A stretch of DNA of 64,000 nucleotides from Marispirochaeta sp963667435 (GTDB lineage: Bacteria; Spirochaetota; Spirochaetia; JC444; Marispirochaetaceae). The notes below the pieces were generated by a model that did no database searches, was not told the DNA's origin, and worked only from the letters and a program-made list of their open reading frames with translations. Position numbers and translations under genes: made by a program. Below are positions 16,625 through 26,000 of this stretch, in pieces; position 1 is the first letter of the stretch; the number at the start of each line of letters is the position of its first letter. The stretch covers positions 496,001 through 560,000 of the forward strand of contig OY763414.1 in the NCBI GenBank assembly GCA_963667435.1, in the 5' to 3' direction.

Positions 16625-17710
16625 TTACAGCTTCAGATCAGGCAACCGGGTCTTATCATACTGAACAGGTCCTCCATCCCTGACACGAAAATCTGCCTGG
16701 ATAATTACCGGACTGGCTACATCCTCCTTTATTGCAGAGAGGGGAAACCCGGCTTCCAGAAAACCATCTCCGGTAGCAGTACGGCAGCCTTTTGTAATCT
16801 GTTTCTGATTTTTTCTATCCAGCGTCCAGCCGCCATTTTTCAGTTTTGTTATATTCACCGTTGCGGGTCGCTGATTCTTCAGGCACCACAATTCGATATG
16901 AAAGCCATTAAGGTTGAAAGCAAGATCGTATGTTATGTCAGTTGAACGTGCGACTGGTGTTCCTCCGCGAAAATCAACTTTGACATAGAGATTTTCAGTA
17001 TCCTTCGCCAGGTATACTTTATGGATATCCCGTTCTGGTGCTACAGAATCCGTCAGCATGGACAGTGCCTGTGGCCCGAATGTCTAGTCATCGGTTTTGC
17101 CGTCTATCTTGATTACACCATCCGGAACTATTACTAATTCCCAGGAAAACTCTTCATTTCGATACCATGTATCTACTTCCCGGGTAATCACCGATTCAAT
17201 CTCATCAACAACAGCGTTAATTTCCTTTGGTGTAATTCTCTGCTCCAAACTGTAACTTAGCAGTACCCCCTCTGCCATATCAAGTGAACAGTTTGCAGGG
17301 GCTTTTACCAGAATCCAGCTGACATCTGCCCTATCTTTATAGGAATCAAAAATTTTTGCCCCGGCCACACGAATATCAGTAAGCTGATGATCAACCTGAG
17401 AAAGAATACTCTCTTCATCTCCGGCAGCTTCGAAAGTATGCTGATTTTTAAGGGTCGAGACAACTTTTGTCTGAAACTGCTGCGCAATATTCACAAAGGC
17501 TTTTTCCTTTGCTTCATTCTTATCAGGGTCACACCCGATACCGAAGAAATAGCCTTCATCCTGAGGCGGATTATAAACCCATGACGGTACATCTACTCCG
17601 AAAGTAGACTTATCGTCAGGCTCCGCAATCGTCCCGGGTCCGGTGTTACTTGTGCAGGAAAGAGCAAAAATACAGGGTAGAAGCACCAACATAAAGACTT
17701 TTTTTATCAT
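16625..17710 (-). pseudogene. LPP20-family lipoprotein with carbohydrate-binding-like domain, split by in-frame TAG
   Basis: The upstream part (17710 down to 17087) is a lipoprotein with lipobox ALSC and an LPP20-type domain (VPSWVYNPPQDEGYFFGIGC, then KEKAFVNIAQQFQT). It ends GKTDD at TAG (17084-17086), but the same frame continues TFGPQALSMLTDSV into APERDIHKVYLAKDTENLYV and a beta-rich domain resembling CBM9-like or DOMON-like binding modules. In such modules the linker often reads IDGKxDDW, so the TAG probably replaces a Trp codon (TGG to TAG). The second part has no ribosome-binding site of its own. The combined product would be 361 residues and anchored in the outer membrane, next to the deacetylase/beta-barrel gene. 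A functional link with polysaccharide is inferred. Confidence 0.7.
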
Positions 17711-17767
17711 TCTTTTTACCTCTTTCCGAGACCTGCTGACAATTATATCTGACCAGGATTCAGATAT

Positions 17768-20152
17768 CTACCAGTAAGTGGCTTTGATGCGGAAAAAGAT
17801 GCCGTCCACTCCTCCTTCATTCCAATCTTTATTGTTGTAGAGACCGGAAAGGGTATTAAACCCTGCCATGGTGAATCCTGTCATATACTTAACATCCTTA
17901 TACGCAAGAATTATACCTGTTTCCAATCCGGCAGTGTCCCCCCATGACAGGTTCTCAAGATCAAACAATGTTATAACTGAATAGAACTCCAGAGACCTGT
18001 ATAGAATACCGAAATCAAGTCCGCTCATATGTCTAGAAGTTCCGCTATTGCTGAATACCCCCTGATAGGCCAACCCGGGATTAAGCTGGACCAGAGAAAA
18101 TGGAAAAAGAAGTGAACAACCGGTTGATAATCTTAGAGTATCATCAAGATGATCCCATTCCGGATATGTGCTGAACTCCTTACCTCGGGTATATTTCATT
18201 CCGATACTTGCAGAGAGACGGTAAGGTTCAAATTTCCGGTAATATCCCCCCTCTGCTGCAATTTTCAATGCATCACCGTTCACTGCTGCTGCAATCTCAC
18301 CATCCAGTACATCGGTATCGTACCAGAGGGAACTGAACAGATTAGGCACTGCAAGACTTTCCTGATAGGTAAGCGTGCGAAGGTCGCTGCCGGACTGGGC
18401 TTTGCCTATAATGTCAGGAACAATTCCCAATTGTACCCCGAGGGGGCCGGAGCCTTTCCACTTACCATCAATCCATAAAGATGTTGGCGTCATATCCTGG
18501 CCCAGGGCAGATTCTATTCCTGCAGACCGGGTAACCTGCAACCACTTGTGAATTGGATCAGGGGAAAAGTACCCCGCTTCCATTGTAACAGAGTCGGTTA
18601 GCTTCTGTTGCATATAGAGGGACTGAAGATAGAAATCAGATCCATTAATTTCGCCCTGGCTCATATCATCAAAATTGACATCCTCAATACCGGCAGATGC
18701 AAACAGCAGCGTACCCTCTTTGAGCTCGTTCTGAATGTAGAGATAAAGATCATCTAACTGACTGTAAAACTGAGGATCACCGGCATCATTAAGCCCCCAA
18801 ACCATTCGCCAGTCCAGACTGAAATCAAGCTGTGTTTTGTTCAAAACCCCAAGAGGAGCTCCCGGTCCGGCTACCGAAAGCGGATCACCTTCAGCTAACA
18901 GATTGGCTTTCTTTTCCAGTGTTACCGATGGTTGAAACAATGTAGCTGCCGACCAGTCCGGAATTGAATCGACTATTAATTCGGGAAAGTTTACCGACAA
19001 CTCTTCCATGGTTTTCACCGGAATTCCGGAGTTGTTGATTATCTCACAGAGTTTAGAGAAATCTGAAGCACTCACCTCGGTTTCAAAATTTGATTCAGGG
19101 CTGATTTTATGAAATACAAGGATCAACAGTTCTCCATGAGCTTTTATGACCTTAAGTCGGTCTTGTAAACCGGTAAAATCGATGGGGGGAACGATATTCA
19201 AAACGCGAAGATTGTATCTATTTCCAGGAGGAATAGTCTCATTGAATTCGATAATACTTCTACCGCTCCGGTAAAATGACGGGATTATTTGCATAACCTC
19301 ACCTCCCGATGCACCGTTCGGGTAGGCAAAATCATGCGCAGAAAAATTATTTCTCATGAACCAGTCATACTGGTCCTGAAATATTGTTGTCAGCTCATCT
19401 CTCCTTTTATCATCCAGCCGATCCATGTAATGGCTACCAAGGCTCCATTTATAATTCTCAGTGAGGTTTGTCAGATCTGCAAGATTCATATAGCTTTCTG
19501 TTCCGATCAAATCAGGGATAATATATGCTGTTCCTTTCAATTTATAATCTGCCATTATCGGAGCAGCTGTTTGAACTTGAGATTTCCACCCGTCGTCAAA
19601 AGTCATTACCACCGCTGAATCCTGTAGGGTTTTTTGCAGAAAGATCGGCCCGATGCTTAGCTCAACTGGTTCATTCCCCGTGTCATTTACCCAGAACTGA
19701 AAAAACTTGAAATGTTCAGCATCGGGATTTCCCCATTTACTCCCGGAGGAGAGAGTAAAGCTTAACCTGTTCCACTGGCCCTCCCGGAGTTGTGTCCTGT
19801 CCCGAGAAACCAGAAACACAATACGGTCGGAAAAATCAGCATTATTAGATGCATATATCCAGAAGTCCTTTAGCGCTTTTGTATTTTCAGGTTTTACCCA
19901 TACAATGAGATTTTTGTCATTTAAACTGAACTCAGGCAGGTTTTCAGCAGTCACCTGTACGTTTCCACCATGGCCATCTGTTATTAAAACCATATTCTGC
20001 TTCCAGATTTCTCCTGAATTTTCTATACTGCATGTACCTGTTGGAGAATACAGAGAAAAAGGACTATCATCTCTTGGGATAAAGGCTAATGATAATTCAT
20101 CTGAAAAAAGGTAAATATGACAAAAGATCAGCAGAAATATGACTCTCTTCAT
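17768..20152 (-). CDS. NodB-type polysaccharide deacetylase fused to an outer-membrane beta-barrel
   Basis: A 794-residue envelope protein with three parts: a signal peptide and a beta-sandwich-like domain (about 20-175), a NodB deacetylase domain (about 180-390), and a C-terminal half of alternating strands that ends in Tyr-Trp, as expected for an outer-membrane barrel. The deacetylase shows TFDDG (Asp186, Asp187), GSHYM (His241), FAYPNGA and LVFHKI. The second metal-binding His of the usual SHxxxH motif is Arg245, so zinc binding may be altered or activity lost. The layout recalls PgaB/PgaA pairs of poly-N-acetylglucosamine export, here in one chain. AGAGG precedes the ATG. It is divergent from the GH16-like gene and close to the GT2 synthase, so export and trimming of an envelope polysaccharide is the likely role; this is inference. 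Confidence 0.7.
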   Translation of the reverse strand: MKRVIFLLIFCHIYLFSDELSLAFIPRDDSPFSLYSPTGTCSIENSGEIWKQNMVLITDGHGGNVQVTAENLPEFSLNDKNLIVWVKPENTKALKDFWIYASNNADFSDRIVFLVSRDRTQLREGQWNRLSFTLSSGSKWGNPDAEHFKFFQFWVNDTGNEPVELSIGPIFLQKTLQDSAVVMTFDDGWKSQVQTAAPIMADYKLKGTAYIIPDLIGTESYMNLADLTNLTENYKWSLGSHYMDRLDDKRRDELTTIFQDQYDWFMRNNFSAHDFAYPNGASGGEVMQIIPSFYRSGRSIIEFNETIPPGNRYNLRVLNIVPPIDFTGLQDRLKVIKAHGELLILVFHKISPESNFETEVSASDFSKLCEIINNSGIPVKTMEELSVNFPELIVDSIPDWSAATLFQPSVTLEKKANLLAEGDPLSVAGPGAPLGVLNKTQLDFSLDWRMVWGLNDAGDPQFYSQLDDLYLYIQNELKEGTLLFASAGIEDVNFDDMSQGEINGSDFYLQSLYMQQKLTDSVTMEAGYFSPDPIHKWLQVTRSAGIESALGQDMTPTSLWIDGKWKGSGPLGVQLGIVPDIIGKAQSGSDLRTLTYQESLAVPNLFSSLWYDTDVLDGEIAAAVNGDALKIAAEGGYYRKFEPYRLSASIGMKYTRGKEFSTYPEWDHLDDTLRLSTGCSLLFPFSLVQLNPGLAYQGVFSNSGTSRHMSGLDFGILYRSLEFYSVITLFDLENLSWGDTAGLETGIILAYKDVKYMTGFTMAGFNTLSGLYNNKDWNEGGVDGIFFRIKATYW

Positions 20153-20214
20153 AACTCAAAAACCTCTGAAAGTAACTTGCAACTTACTCATAGTGTATTA
20201 AACTTTTTGCTGGA

Positions 20215-20919
20215 ATGAAAAAAAAAACCGGGATTTTTCTAGTTTTCGTCATTTTAAGCATATCAGAGGGAGCTCTTATAGCTGATGACGCAAGCACCAT
20301 ACGATTCAGCGGATATACCTGGATTGTGAAGGATGCTCAGAACCTCAGAGGCCCCGGACCTAACCGATTTTCCAGAACCGCAGTTTATATGGACGATGAT
20401 GACCTTATAATGCAAATCACGCCCAAGGGAAATCGATGGGTATCGTCTGAAATATTCAGTACTGATTATTTCGGTTATGGCCGGTATGATATTACATTCT
20501 CCGTTCCCTGGGCACTGGACTCCCAGGGGGTTTTCGGTTTTTTCCTGTATAATGACAGCAAACCACCACACTTCAATGAAATCGATTTCGAAATCTCACG
20601 GTGGGGGTTCACAGGAAATCCGCCCTATTCCTTTACGGTACAACCATACACAAAAGATAGACACAGTACTTCTTTTAGAGGAGTTCAGCAGGGTACTTTC
20701 ACGTGCACTATTGACTGGACCTCGGATGCAGCCCGATTCCGCTTAACAACTGAACGAAATCTGGTAGTAAAAGAGTGGGTATACCGCGGTGATTCACTAC
20801 CCCGAAACACAGAGAGCCGTGTACACATAAACCTGTGGCTCTTTAATGGTTCCCCTCCCAAGGGGGATGGTGATTTAGAGATCACTGTTCATTCTTTTTC
20901 GTATCTGCCCCGTTTTTAA
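20215..20919 (+). CDS. Secreted GH16-like glycoside hydrolase
   Basis: A 234-residue protein with a signal peptide (cleavage probably after the ISEGALIA region). It has the beta-jelly-roll pattern of glycoside hydrolase family 16, including EIFSTDYFGYGRYDITFSVP and the catalytic motif NEIDFEIS (Glu-x-Asp-x-Glu), with both acidic residues intact. GH16 enzymes cleave beta-1,3 or beta-1,4 glucans and galactans; the substrate cannot be told. It is divergent from the deacetylase/barrel gene and just upstream of the STAS-regulator-synthase operon, so it may cut the polymer made by that locus, as dedicated hydrolases do in other synthase-dependent exopolysaccharide systems. Confidence 0.75.
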   Translation: MKKKTGIFLVFVILSISEGALIADDASTIRFSGYTWIVKDAQNLRGPGPNRFSRTAVYMDDDDLIMQITPKGNRWVSSEIFSTDYFGYGRYDITFSVPWALDSQGVFGFFLYNDSKPPHFNEIDFEISRWGFTGNPPYSFTVQPYTKDRHSTSFRGVQQGTFTCTIDWTSDAARFRLTTERNLVVKEWVYRGDSLPRNTESRVHINLWLFNGSPPKGDGDLEITVHSFSYLPRF

Positions 20920-20928
20920 TGTAAATAT

Positions 20929-20956
20929 TTGATTTTTAAAATAACTCTTCTATAAT
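20929..20956 (+). promoter_or_regulatory. Promoter for leaderless STAS gene
   Basis: TTGATT (20929-20934), a 16-base spacer and a perfect TATAAT (20951-20956). The ATG at 20964 is seven bases after the -10 box. Confidence 0.55.
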
Positions 20957-20963
20957 TTTCAGT

Positions 20964-21296
20964 ATGACAATGGAAGAAATCGAAAATATCACCATTATAA
21001 CCCCGGAACAGAAACAGCTGGATGTTACAAACACCTCCGACTTTCTCGATACGCTGAACGGCTACCTTAAAGGGCAGAAGAATGTAGTACTCGACCTGAA
21101 AAACATACTATTTATGGATTCCTCAGGTTTGAATTCAATTATCTCAACGCAGCGATTAATGAATCAGGAAAACAGAAATCTTGTACTTTGCAATGCTTCT
21201 TCTGCGGTTAGTCTTCTTTTCAAAATGGTCAAGTTATTCAAAATTGTAAACATTACCCCGGACAGGGATTCTGCAATCAAGAGTTTTGGTAATTAG
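20964..21296 (+). CDS. STAS-domain anti-sigma-factor-antagonist-like protein
   Basis: A 110-residue stand-alone STAS domain like SpoIIAA/RsbV. The phosphorylatable serine motif is FMDSSGLNSI, and the hydrophobic core VVLDLKNILF precedes it. Such proteins bind partner kinases or phosphatases and switch regulators on or off; no kinase or phosphatase partner is encoded next to it. It is the first gene upstream of the ODP-GGDEF-REC regulator and the giant synthase in the same direction, so it may regulate polysaccharide synthesis. A stand-alone STAS protein in this position is a feature of some regulated exopolysaccharide operons. The gene appears leaderless. Confidence 0.8.
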   Translation: MTMEEIENITIITPEQKQLDVTNTSDFLDTLNGYLKGQKNVVLDLKNILFMDSSGLNSIISTQRLMNQENRNLVLCNASSAVSLLFKMVKLFKIVNITPDRDSAIKSFGN

Positions 21297-21380
21297 AATC
21301 TTTGAGGCTGGAGACCTATCCGGTTTTATAAATTACACAGGAATACATCCCCGGGGATTCCATATGGGTAAGGGATTTTT

Positions 21381-23072
21381 ATGAACTCAAAAAAGATCGC
21401 ACCGGTAGAAATTGCTGATTCCGTTTACTGGCTCGGCTCTTGTAATGTCAGCGATTTTCTTCAAATCAACACCTACATGGTCTATAGAAACGGGAAAGGG
21501 ATAGTTATTGATCCCGGCCCCAGAAAATATTTCCAGGAAACGCTTACCGCCCTTGAAGAAATTGCACCAAAAGAAGATATTTTCGCTCTTGTTCTCTCCA
21601 ACCAGGATCCGGATATATGTTCCAGTATCACATCATGGGAAAATGAAGGTTTTAACGGCAAAATTATAGCCCACTGGAGAACCGGTCTTTTTGTAGATTC
21701 ATACGGCCTGTTAAATCCGATTCACAATATTAAGGATGAATTTACCGGGCCCCAGCCTGAATATCTATCCCTTGACTTTATCTCTTTTCCTTATCTTCAC
21801 TCCCCCGGAGCACTTCTCACATACGACAGTATTACTGGAACACTATTTTCTTCCGATCTTTTTGGTGCCTTCGGAAGTACAGTCAATCTTTATGCAGATG
21901 ATGATTATTTCGAAAGGATGTTGAAATATAATAAACATTTTCTGTTAACCGGACAAAACTTGTCTGCAGCCATTACACAGCTTGATACTCTGGATTTAAA
22001 AATAATTGCACCGCAGCACGGATGTGTAATAAGAGATCAGTACGAAAAATATTTTCAGGCATTCCGTAATATTAATGAGAATGGTTTTCCATCTAATCAG
22101 GGAGTCGCAAACGAAGGATTACCTGTTATAGATAATGCCTCATTATTCTTTTTTGAGCAGGGACAGGAGCTGGTAACCAACAGAGAAGAAAATCTTGTAG
22201 ATCCCGCAACAGAATTATATAACAGTCTGTTTGTAGAGCATTTTCTCCCTGACTTCATTGGCTCCCACGAGGAAGGTGCTATCGCATACATTCACCTTGA
22301 TGGAATGAATGATTTTAACAGTGAGTATGGATGGGAAGAAGGCGACAAAGCTCTGGGAACATTAGCCTCTATTCTACGAGAAAATAAGCCTGATAATTCT
22401 TTCCTGTTCAGGGAACAGAGCATCAATCTCTGCCTGATGATTGCTGATGAGGAAACAGAAGAGTATATGTCAATTTTAAGCAGTCTTCAAAACACTGTTC
22501 GGCTATCTCAGGATTTTATAAAAGAAATGACCTGCAGTATTGCCGTGGTCGGGTTAAAAGAGCTAAGTACCGGATCAGAGGACAAGAGTGATCTGGCATC
22601 AAAAATGCTGCGCAACCGTCTGCATACTCTGGAGGACATGGATGCAATGTCTATCTGCGATTTTTCCAATAAAGAAGAGATACGTTCCAGTGCAACCCTT
22701 ATACTTCTTATCGAGCCGGAAGCAGGCTATGCAAAAATGATTGAAGAGTATTTTACTTCCAAAGGAATCAGGATAGAGATTTGTTCAAACGGAGGGAATG
22801 CCATATACATGATTGATGTACTCCGTCCGGATGTAGTTATCTCTGAAATACATGTTCCCCAGATTGATGGATTCCGCATTAGGGAGAGAATGCTTAATAT
22901 TCCTGAGTTCAGGAATATTCCCTTTCTTTTCATGAACTATGAGAAAACAGAAGCCATAATCCACAGGGCAAATTCTCTTGGAGTTCATAATATACTGAAA
23001 AAACCCATAATACTGACAGAACTCTACTGGCTTGTAATTTCTGAGCTTAAATCAGAGATCATTCATGGATAA
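21381..23072 (+). CDS. ODP-like, degenerate GGDEF and degenerate receiver regulator
   Basis: A 563-residue cytoplasmic protein. Residues 1-240 resemble the beta-lactamase fold of flavodiiron proteins and the oxygen-binding di-iron (ODP) sensors: SNQDPDI in place of the first metal motif, then YLHSPGALL, FSSDLFG and APQHGC. Asn74 stands where a His ligand is expected, so metal binding may be altered. Residues 280-420 look like a GGDEF domain in which the catalytic motif is FREQS, so it should not make cyclic-di-GMP. Residues 435-560 form a receiver domain in which the phospho-acceptor Asp is Glu489 (ISEIHVPQIDGF), a phosphate mimic. All three domains look tuned for binding rather than catalysis. 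It overlaps the synthase gene by eight bases, so it is probably a dedicated regulator of that enzyme. Confidence 0.7.
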   Translation: MNSKKIAPVEIADSVYWLGSCNVSDFLQINTYMVYRNGKGIVIDPGPRKYFQETLTALEEIAPKEDIFALVLSNQDPDICSSITSWENEGFNGKIIAHWRTGLFVDSYGLLNPIHNIKDEFTGPQPEYLSLDFISFPYLHSPGALLTYDSITGTLFSSDLFGAFGSTVNLYADDDYFERMLKYNKHFLLTGQNLSAAITQLDTLDLKIIAPQHGCVIRDQYEKYFQAFRNINENGFPSNQGVANEGLPVIDNASLFFFEQGQELVTNREENLVDPATELYNSLFVEHFLPDFIGSHEEGAIAYIHLDGMNDFNSEYGWEEGDKALGTLASILRENKPDNSFLFREQSINLCLMIADEETEEYMSILSSLQNTVRLSQDFIKEMTCSIAVVGLKELSTGSEDKSDLASKMLRNRLHTLEDMDAMSICDFSNKEEIRSSATLILLIEPEAGYAKMIEEYFTSKGIRIEICSNGGNAIYMIDVLRPDVVISEIHVPQIDGFRIRERMLNIPEFRNIPFLFMNYEKTEAIIHRANSLGVHNILKKPIILTELYWLVISELKSEIIHG

Positions 23073-26000
23073 AAGCTGGTTATTAATTTATCTCCTCATT
23101 ATCACGCTCATTTCTCTTATAGTCTGGGTACTCGGAACTACACTGCTGGTCAGATTTAAAACCAGGCGCAGGAACAGAAAAACTGAAAAATTGGAAGAAC
23201 TCATACGACAATCTGTAGCTGCAGGCAAAATTACCGGGATAGAAAATCTTTCATTAAGTGAACAGATTGATTACCTGCTTGAATGGGAAGCGGTTTCCCA
23301 GAACATTGAAATTCCAGATGCAATTTCAAAAGAATTGTCCCTGTATATCAAAGAATGGAATATAAGAGCACAAGTTGATTCAAAACTCCGCAGCCGTTTT
23401 CTTAGAAACAGAGTTTCCGGAATTCGCTTAAGCGATCTTTTTGATAATCCCACTAAGGCTTCAATCCTGCAAAATCAGCTGATTTCTGAACCGAAACTGT
23501 TTTTGCGTTTAAAAATAGTTTATCTCCTCTGCGAAACTGGTATACCTGATATTGTGAATTATGTCGTAGACAGTATGGACGGCGCGGAGGAGTTATACAG
23601 GAAAAAAGTTATCAGCATAATGAAGGAACATCAGGATCTTCTGAATGCCTGGGCCGAATCAGACTGGCAAAGACAGTCAACTGATGTTCAACGGGTTCTG
23701 ATTCAGGCATGTCGATCCAAAATGCAGAATTGGTACTATGATTTCCTTTCCGAAATGAGTCTTAACCAGGAAGAGGATATCGCAGGGGAAGCTGCTGAGG
23801 TTCTTCTGGAACTATATGGCAATGATGATGTATACCAGAGGATGCTTGACTCTTCGTCAAAGGAAGTACGGCAGAAGGCAGTCTACTATTTTTTCCAGGA
23901 CGATGCTCTGCCAGACCAGCAAACCACCAGGAAACTGCTGCAGATTGAGGAGTATCACCAGAAAATAGTGGATGGACTTATTGATCGCGTTAAGGAAACT
24001 CCACGACTTTTGCCGGAACTGTTTGAACGCTATAAAACAGCGGAAAACGAGCAGGAACGAACCGGCTATGCCAGAGTTTTATCAACAAGGATCCGCTATT
24101 TTATCATGCAGATAGACAAGGAGGATGCCGGCGAAATCAGAGAGCTTATAGATGACATAATAACTCTGCGTCTGAGCTCTCCGATTATAAACTTTCTGAA
24201 CATTAATAAGAATTTATCCAAAGAGAAACTTCTGCTTGAAGCAATTGCACCGCATTTTCATACCCATGAATATTTTCTTCATCAGTGTCAAATGTACCTG
24301 AACCGGGGCCTGAAAAAAAAGCTGAATCTCCCGCCCCTGCCAAGATCCTACAGCACTAAAAAGATACAGCTGACACTTAAAGACCGCCAATACCTTATCG
24401 CGCTTGCTGCTATTACTCTGTCAGTACCCTTTGTTATCTTCTTTTTATTCAAAGGCGCCATATTGCCATTTATGAGCGGAGAGGAAAAACTTGTTTCATT
24501 CATTTTCATGTATCACAGCATTTTTGCTGTATACACTATTGCAATTAACAGCATATATTTTTTTCTGCTGGTCCAGTCCTGGAAGGGATTTCATGAAAAA
24601 CAGTTAAACTGGGAGTCTGCAGGCAAGAAATTCCTCTATACAAGCGGGATTCTGCCATCCGTGACAATTCTGGCCCCGGCGTATAACGAAGAGAGCACAA
24701 TTGTACAAAGTATATATTCACTCCTTTCACTGCGATATCCAGATTCTGAACTTATAGTTATCAACGATGGCTCCAGCGATTCAACAATGAATACTCTTAT
24801 TTCGAAATTCGACCTTCAACTTGTTGATTATTCTCTAAACGGAACTATCGAAACATCACCGGTAAGGGGACTCTACAAAAATGATCGTATACCCAACCTT
24901 CTGGTTATAGATAAGGAAAATGGCGGTAAAGCTGATGCACTGAATACAGCATTAAATATTGCTTCGGGAGAATATATCTGCAGTATTGATTCTGACAGTC
25001 TTCTTGAACCTGAATCATTAACAAAAATGATGTTTCAAACCCTTATCCGGGCGGAACGAACTGTTGCAGTCGGTGGTAATATCATACCCGTTAACGGATG
25101 CAGAGTTGAAAAAGGTGCAATCAGTGAAGTGCACGTTGCGCAGAATAAATATGCCAGATACCAGACCATAGAGTATCTGCGATCGTTTATAACCGGCAGA
25201 ATGGGTTGGGCCCGTATGAACATGCTCATGATTATATCCGGGGCATTTGGAGCCTTCAGAAAGCAGGATGTCATGGACATCGGCGGTTATATGACCGGAA
25301 AGGGAACGCAGAAAAAGGATACCGTAGGCGAGGATATGGAACTTGTGGTCCGTCTCACACGCCATCTTCATGAACAAAAAGCTAAATACTTTGTTGATTA
25401 TGCCCCCAATGCCAACTGCTGGACAGAAGTACCGGATAATCTGACAGATTTGATGAAACAGCGTGATCGATGGCAAAGGGGTCTCATAGAAAATCTGGTA
25501 TATCACCGAAAAATGCTATTGAACAGGAATTATGGTATTACAGGGTTACTTGTATTCCCCTATTTCTATCTGTTTGAACTTCTGGGACCATTCTGGGAAA
25601 CCGGAGGCTATTGTGTCCTGCTTCTGACCCTTCTGTTAGGATTACTGAGCAGCAAGGTTTTCTTCGTAATGTTTTCAATTGTTGTCCTTTTCGGAATCCT
25701 TATTTCAACCACTGCACTTTTTCTCTCAGAAAAAGGTATTCTGACATTGCCAAAACAAGATTTCGGAAAATTGGTTTCAAGGGCTGTACTGGAGAATCTC
25801 GGGTTCAGACAAATTATCAGCATGTACCGAACCTTCACCTACTTCTCGTACCTTACCAAGAATAAAGACTGGCAGAAATTTAAAAGAATCGGTTTCAACT
25901 CGTCAGGCGATCATACTATAAATCAATCCAAAGTCAGGGTAATCGTAGCGGCTGCTATTTCTGCCGTCATTTTTGCATTTGCCGGTACGGCAGTCTATGT

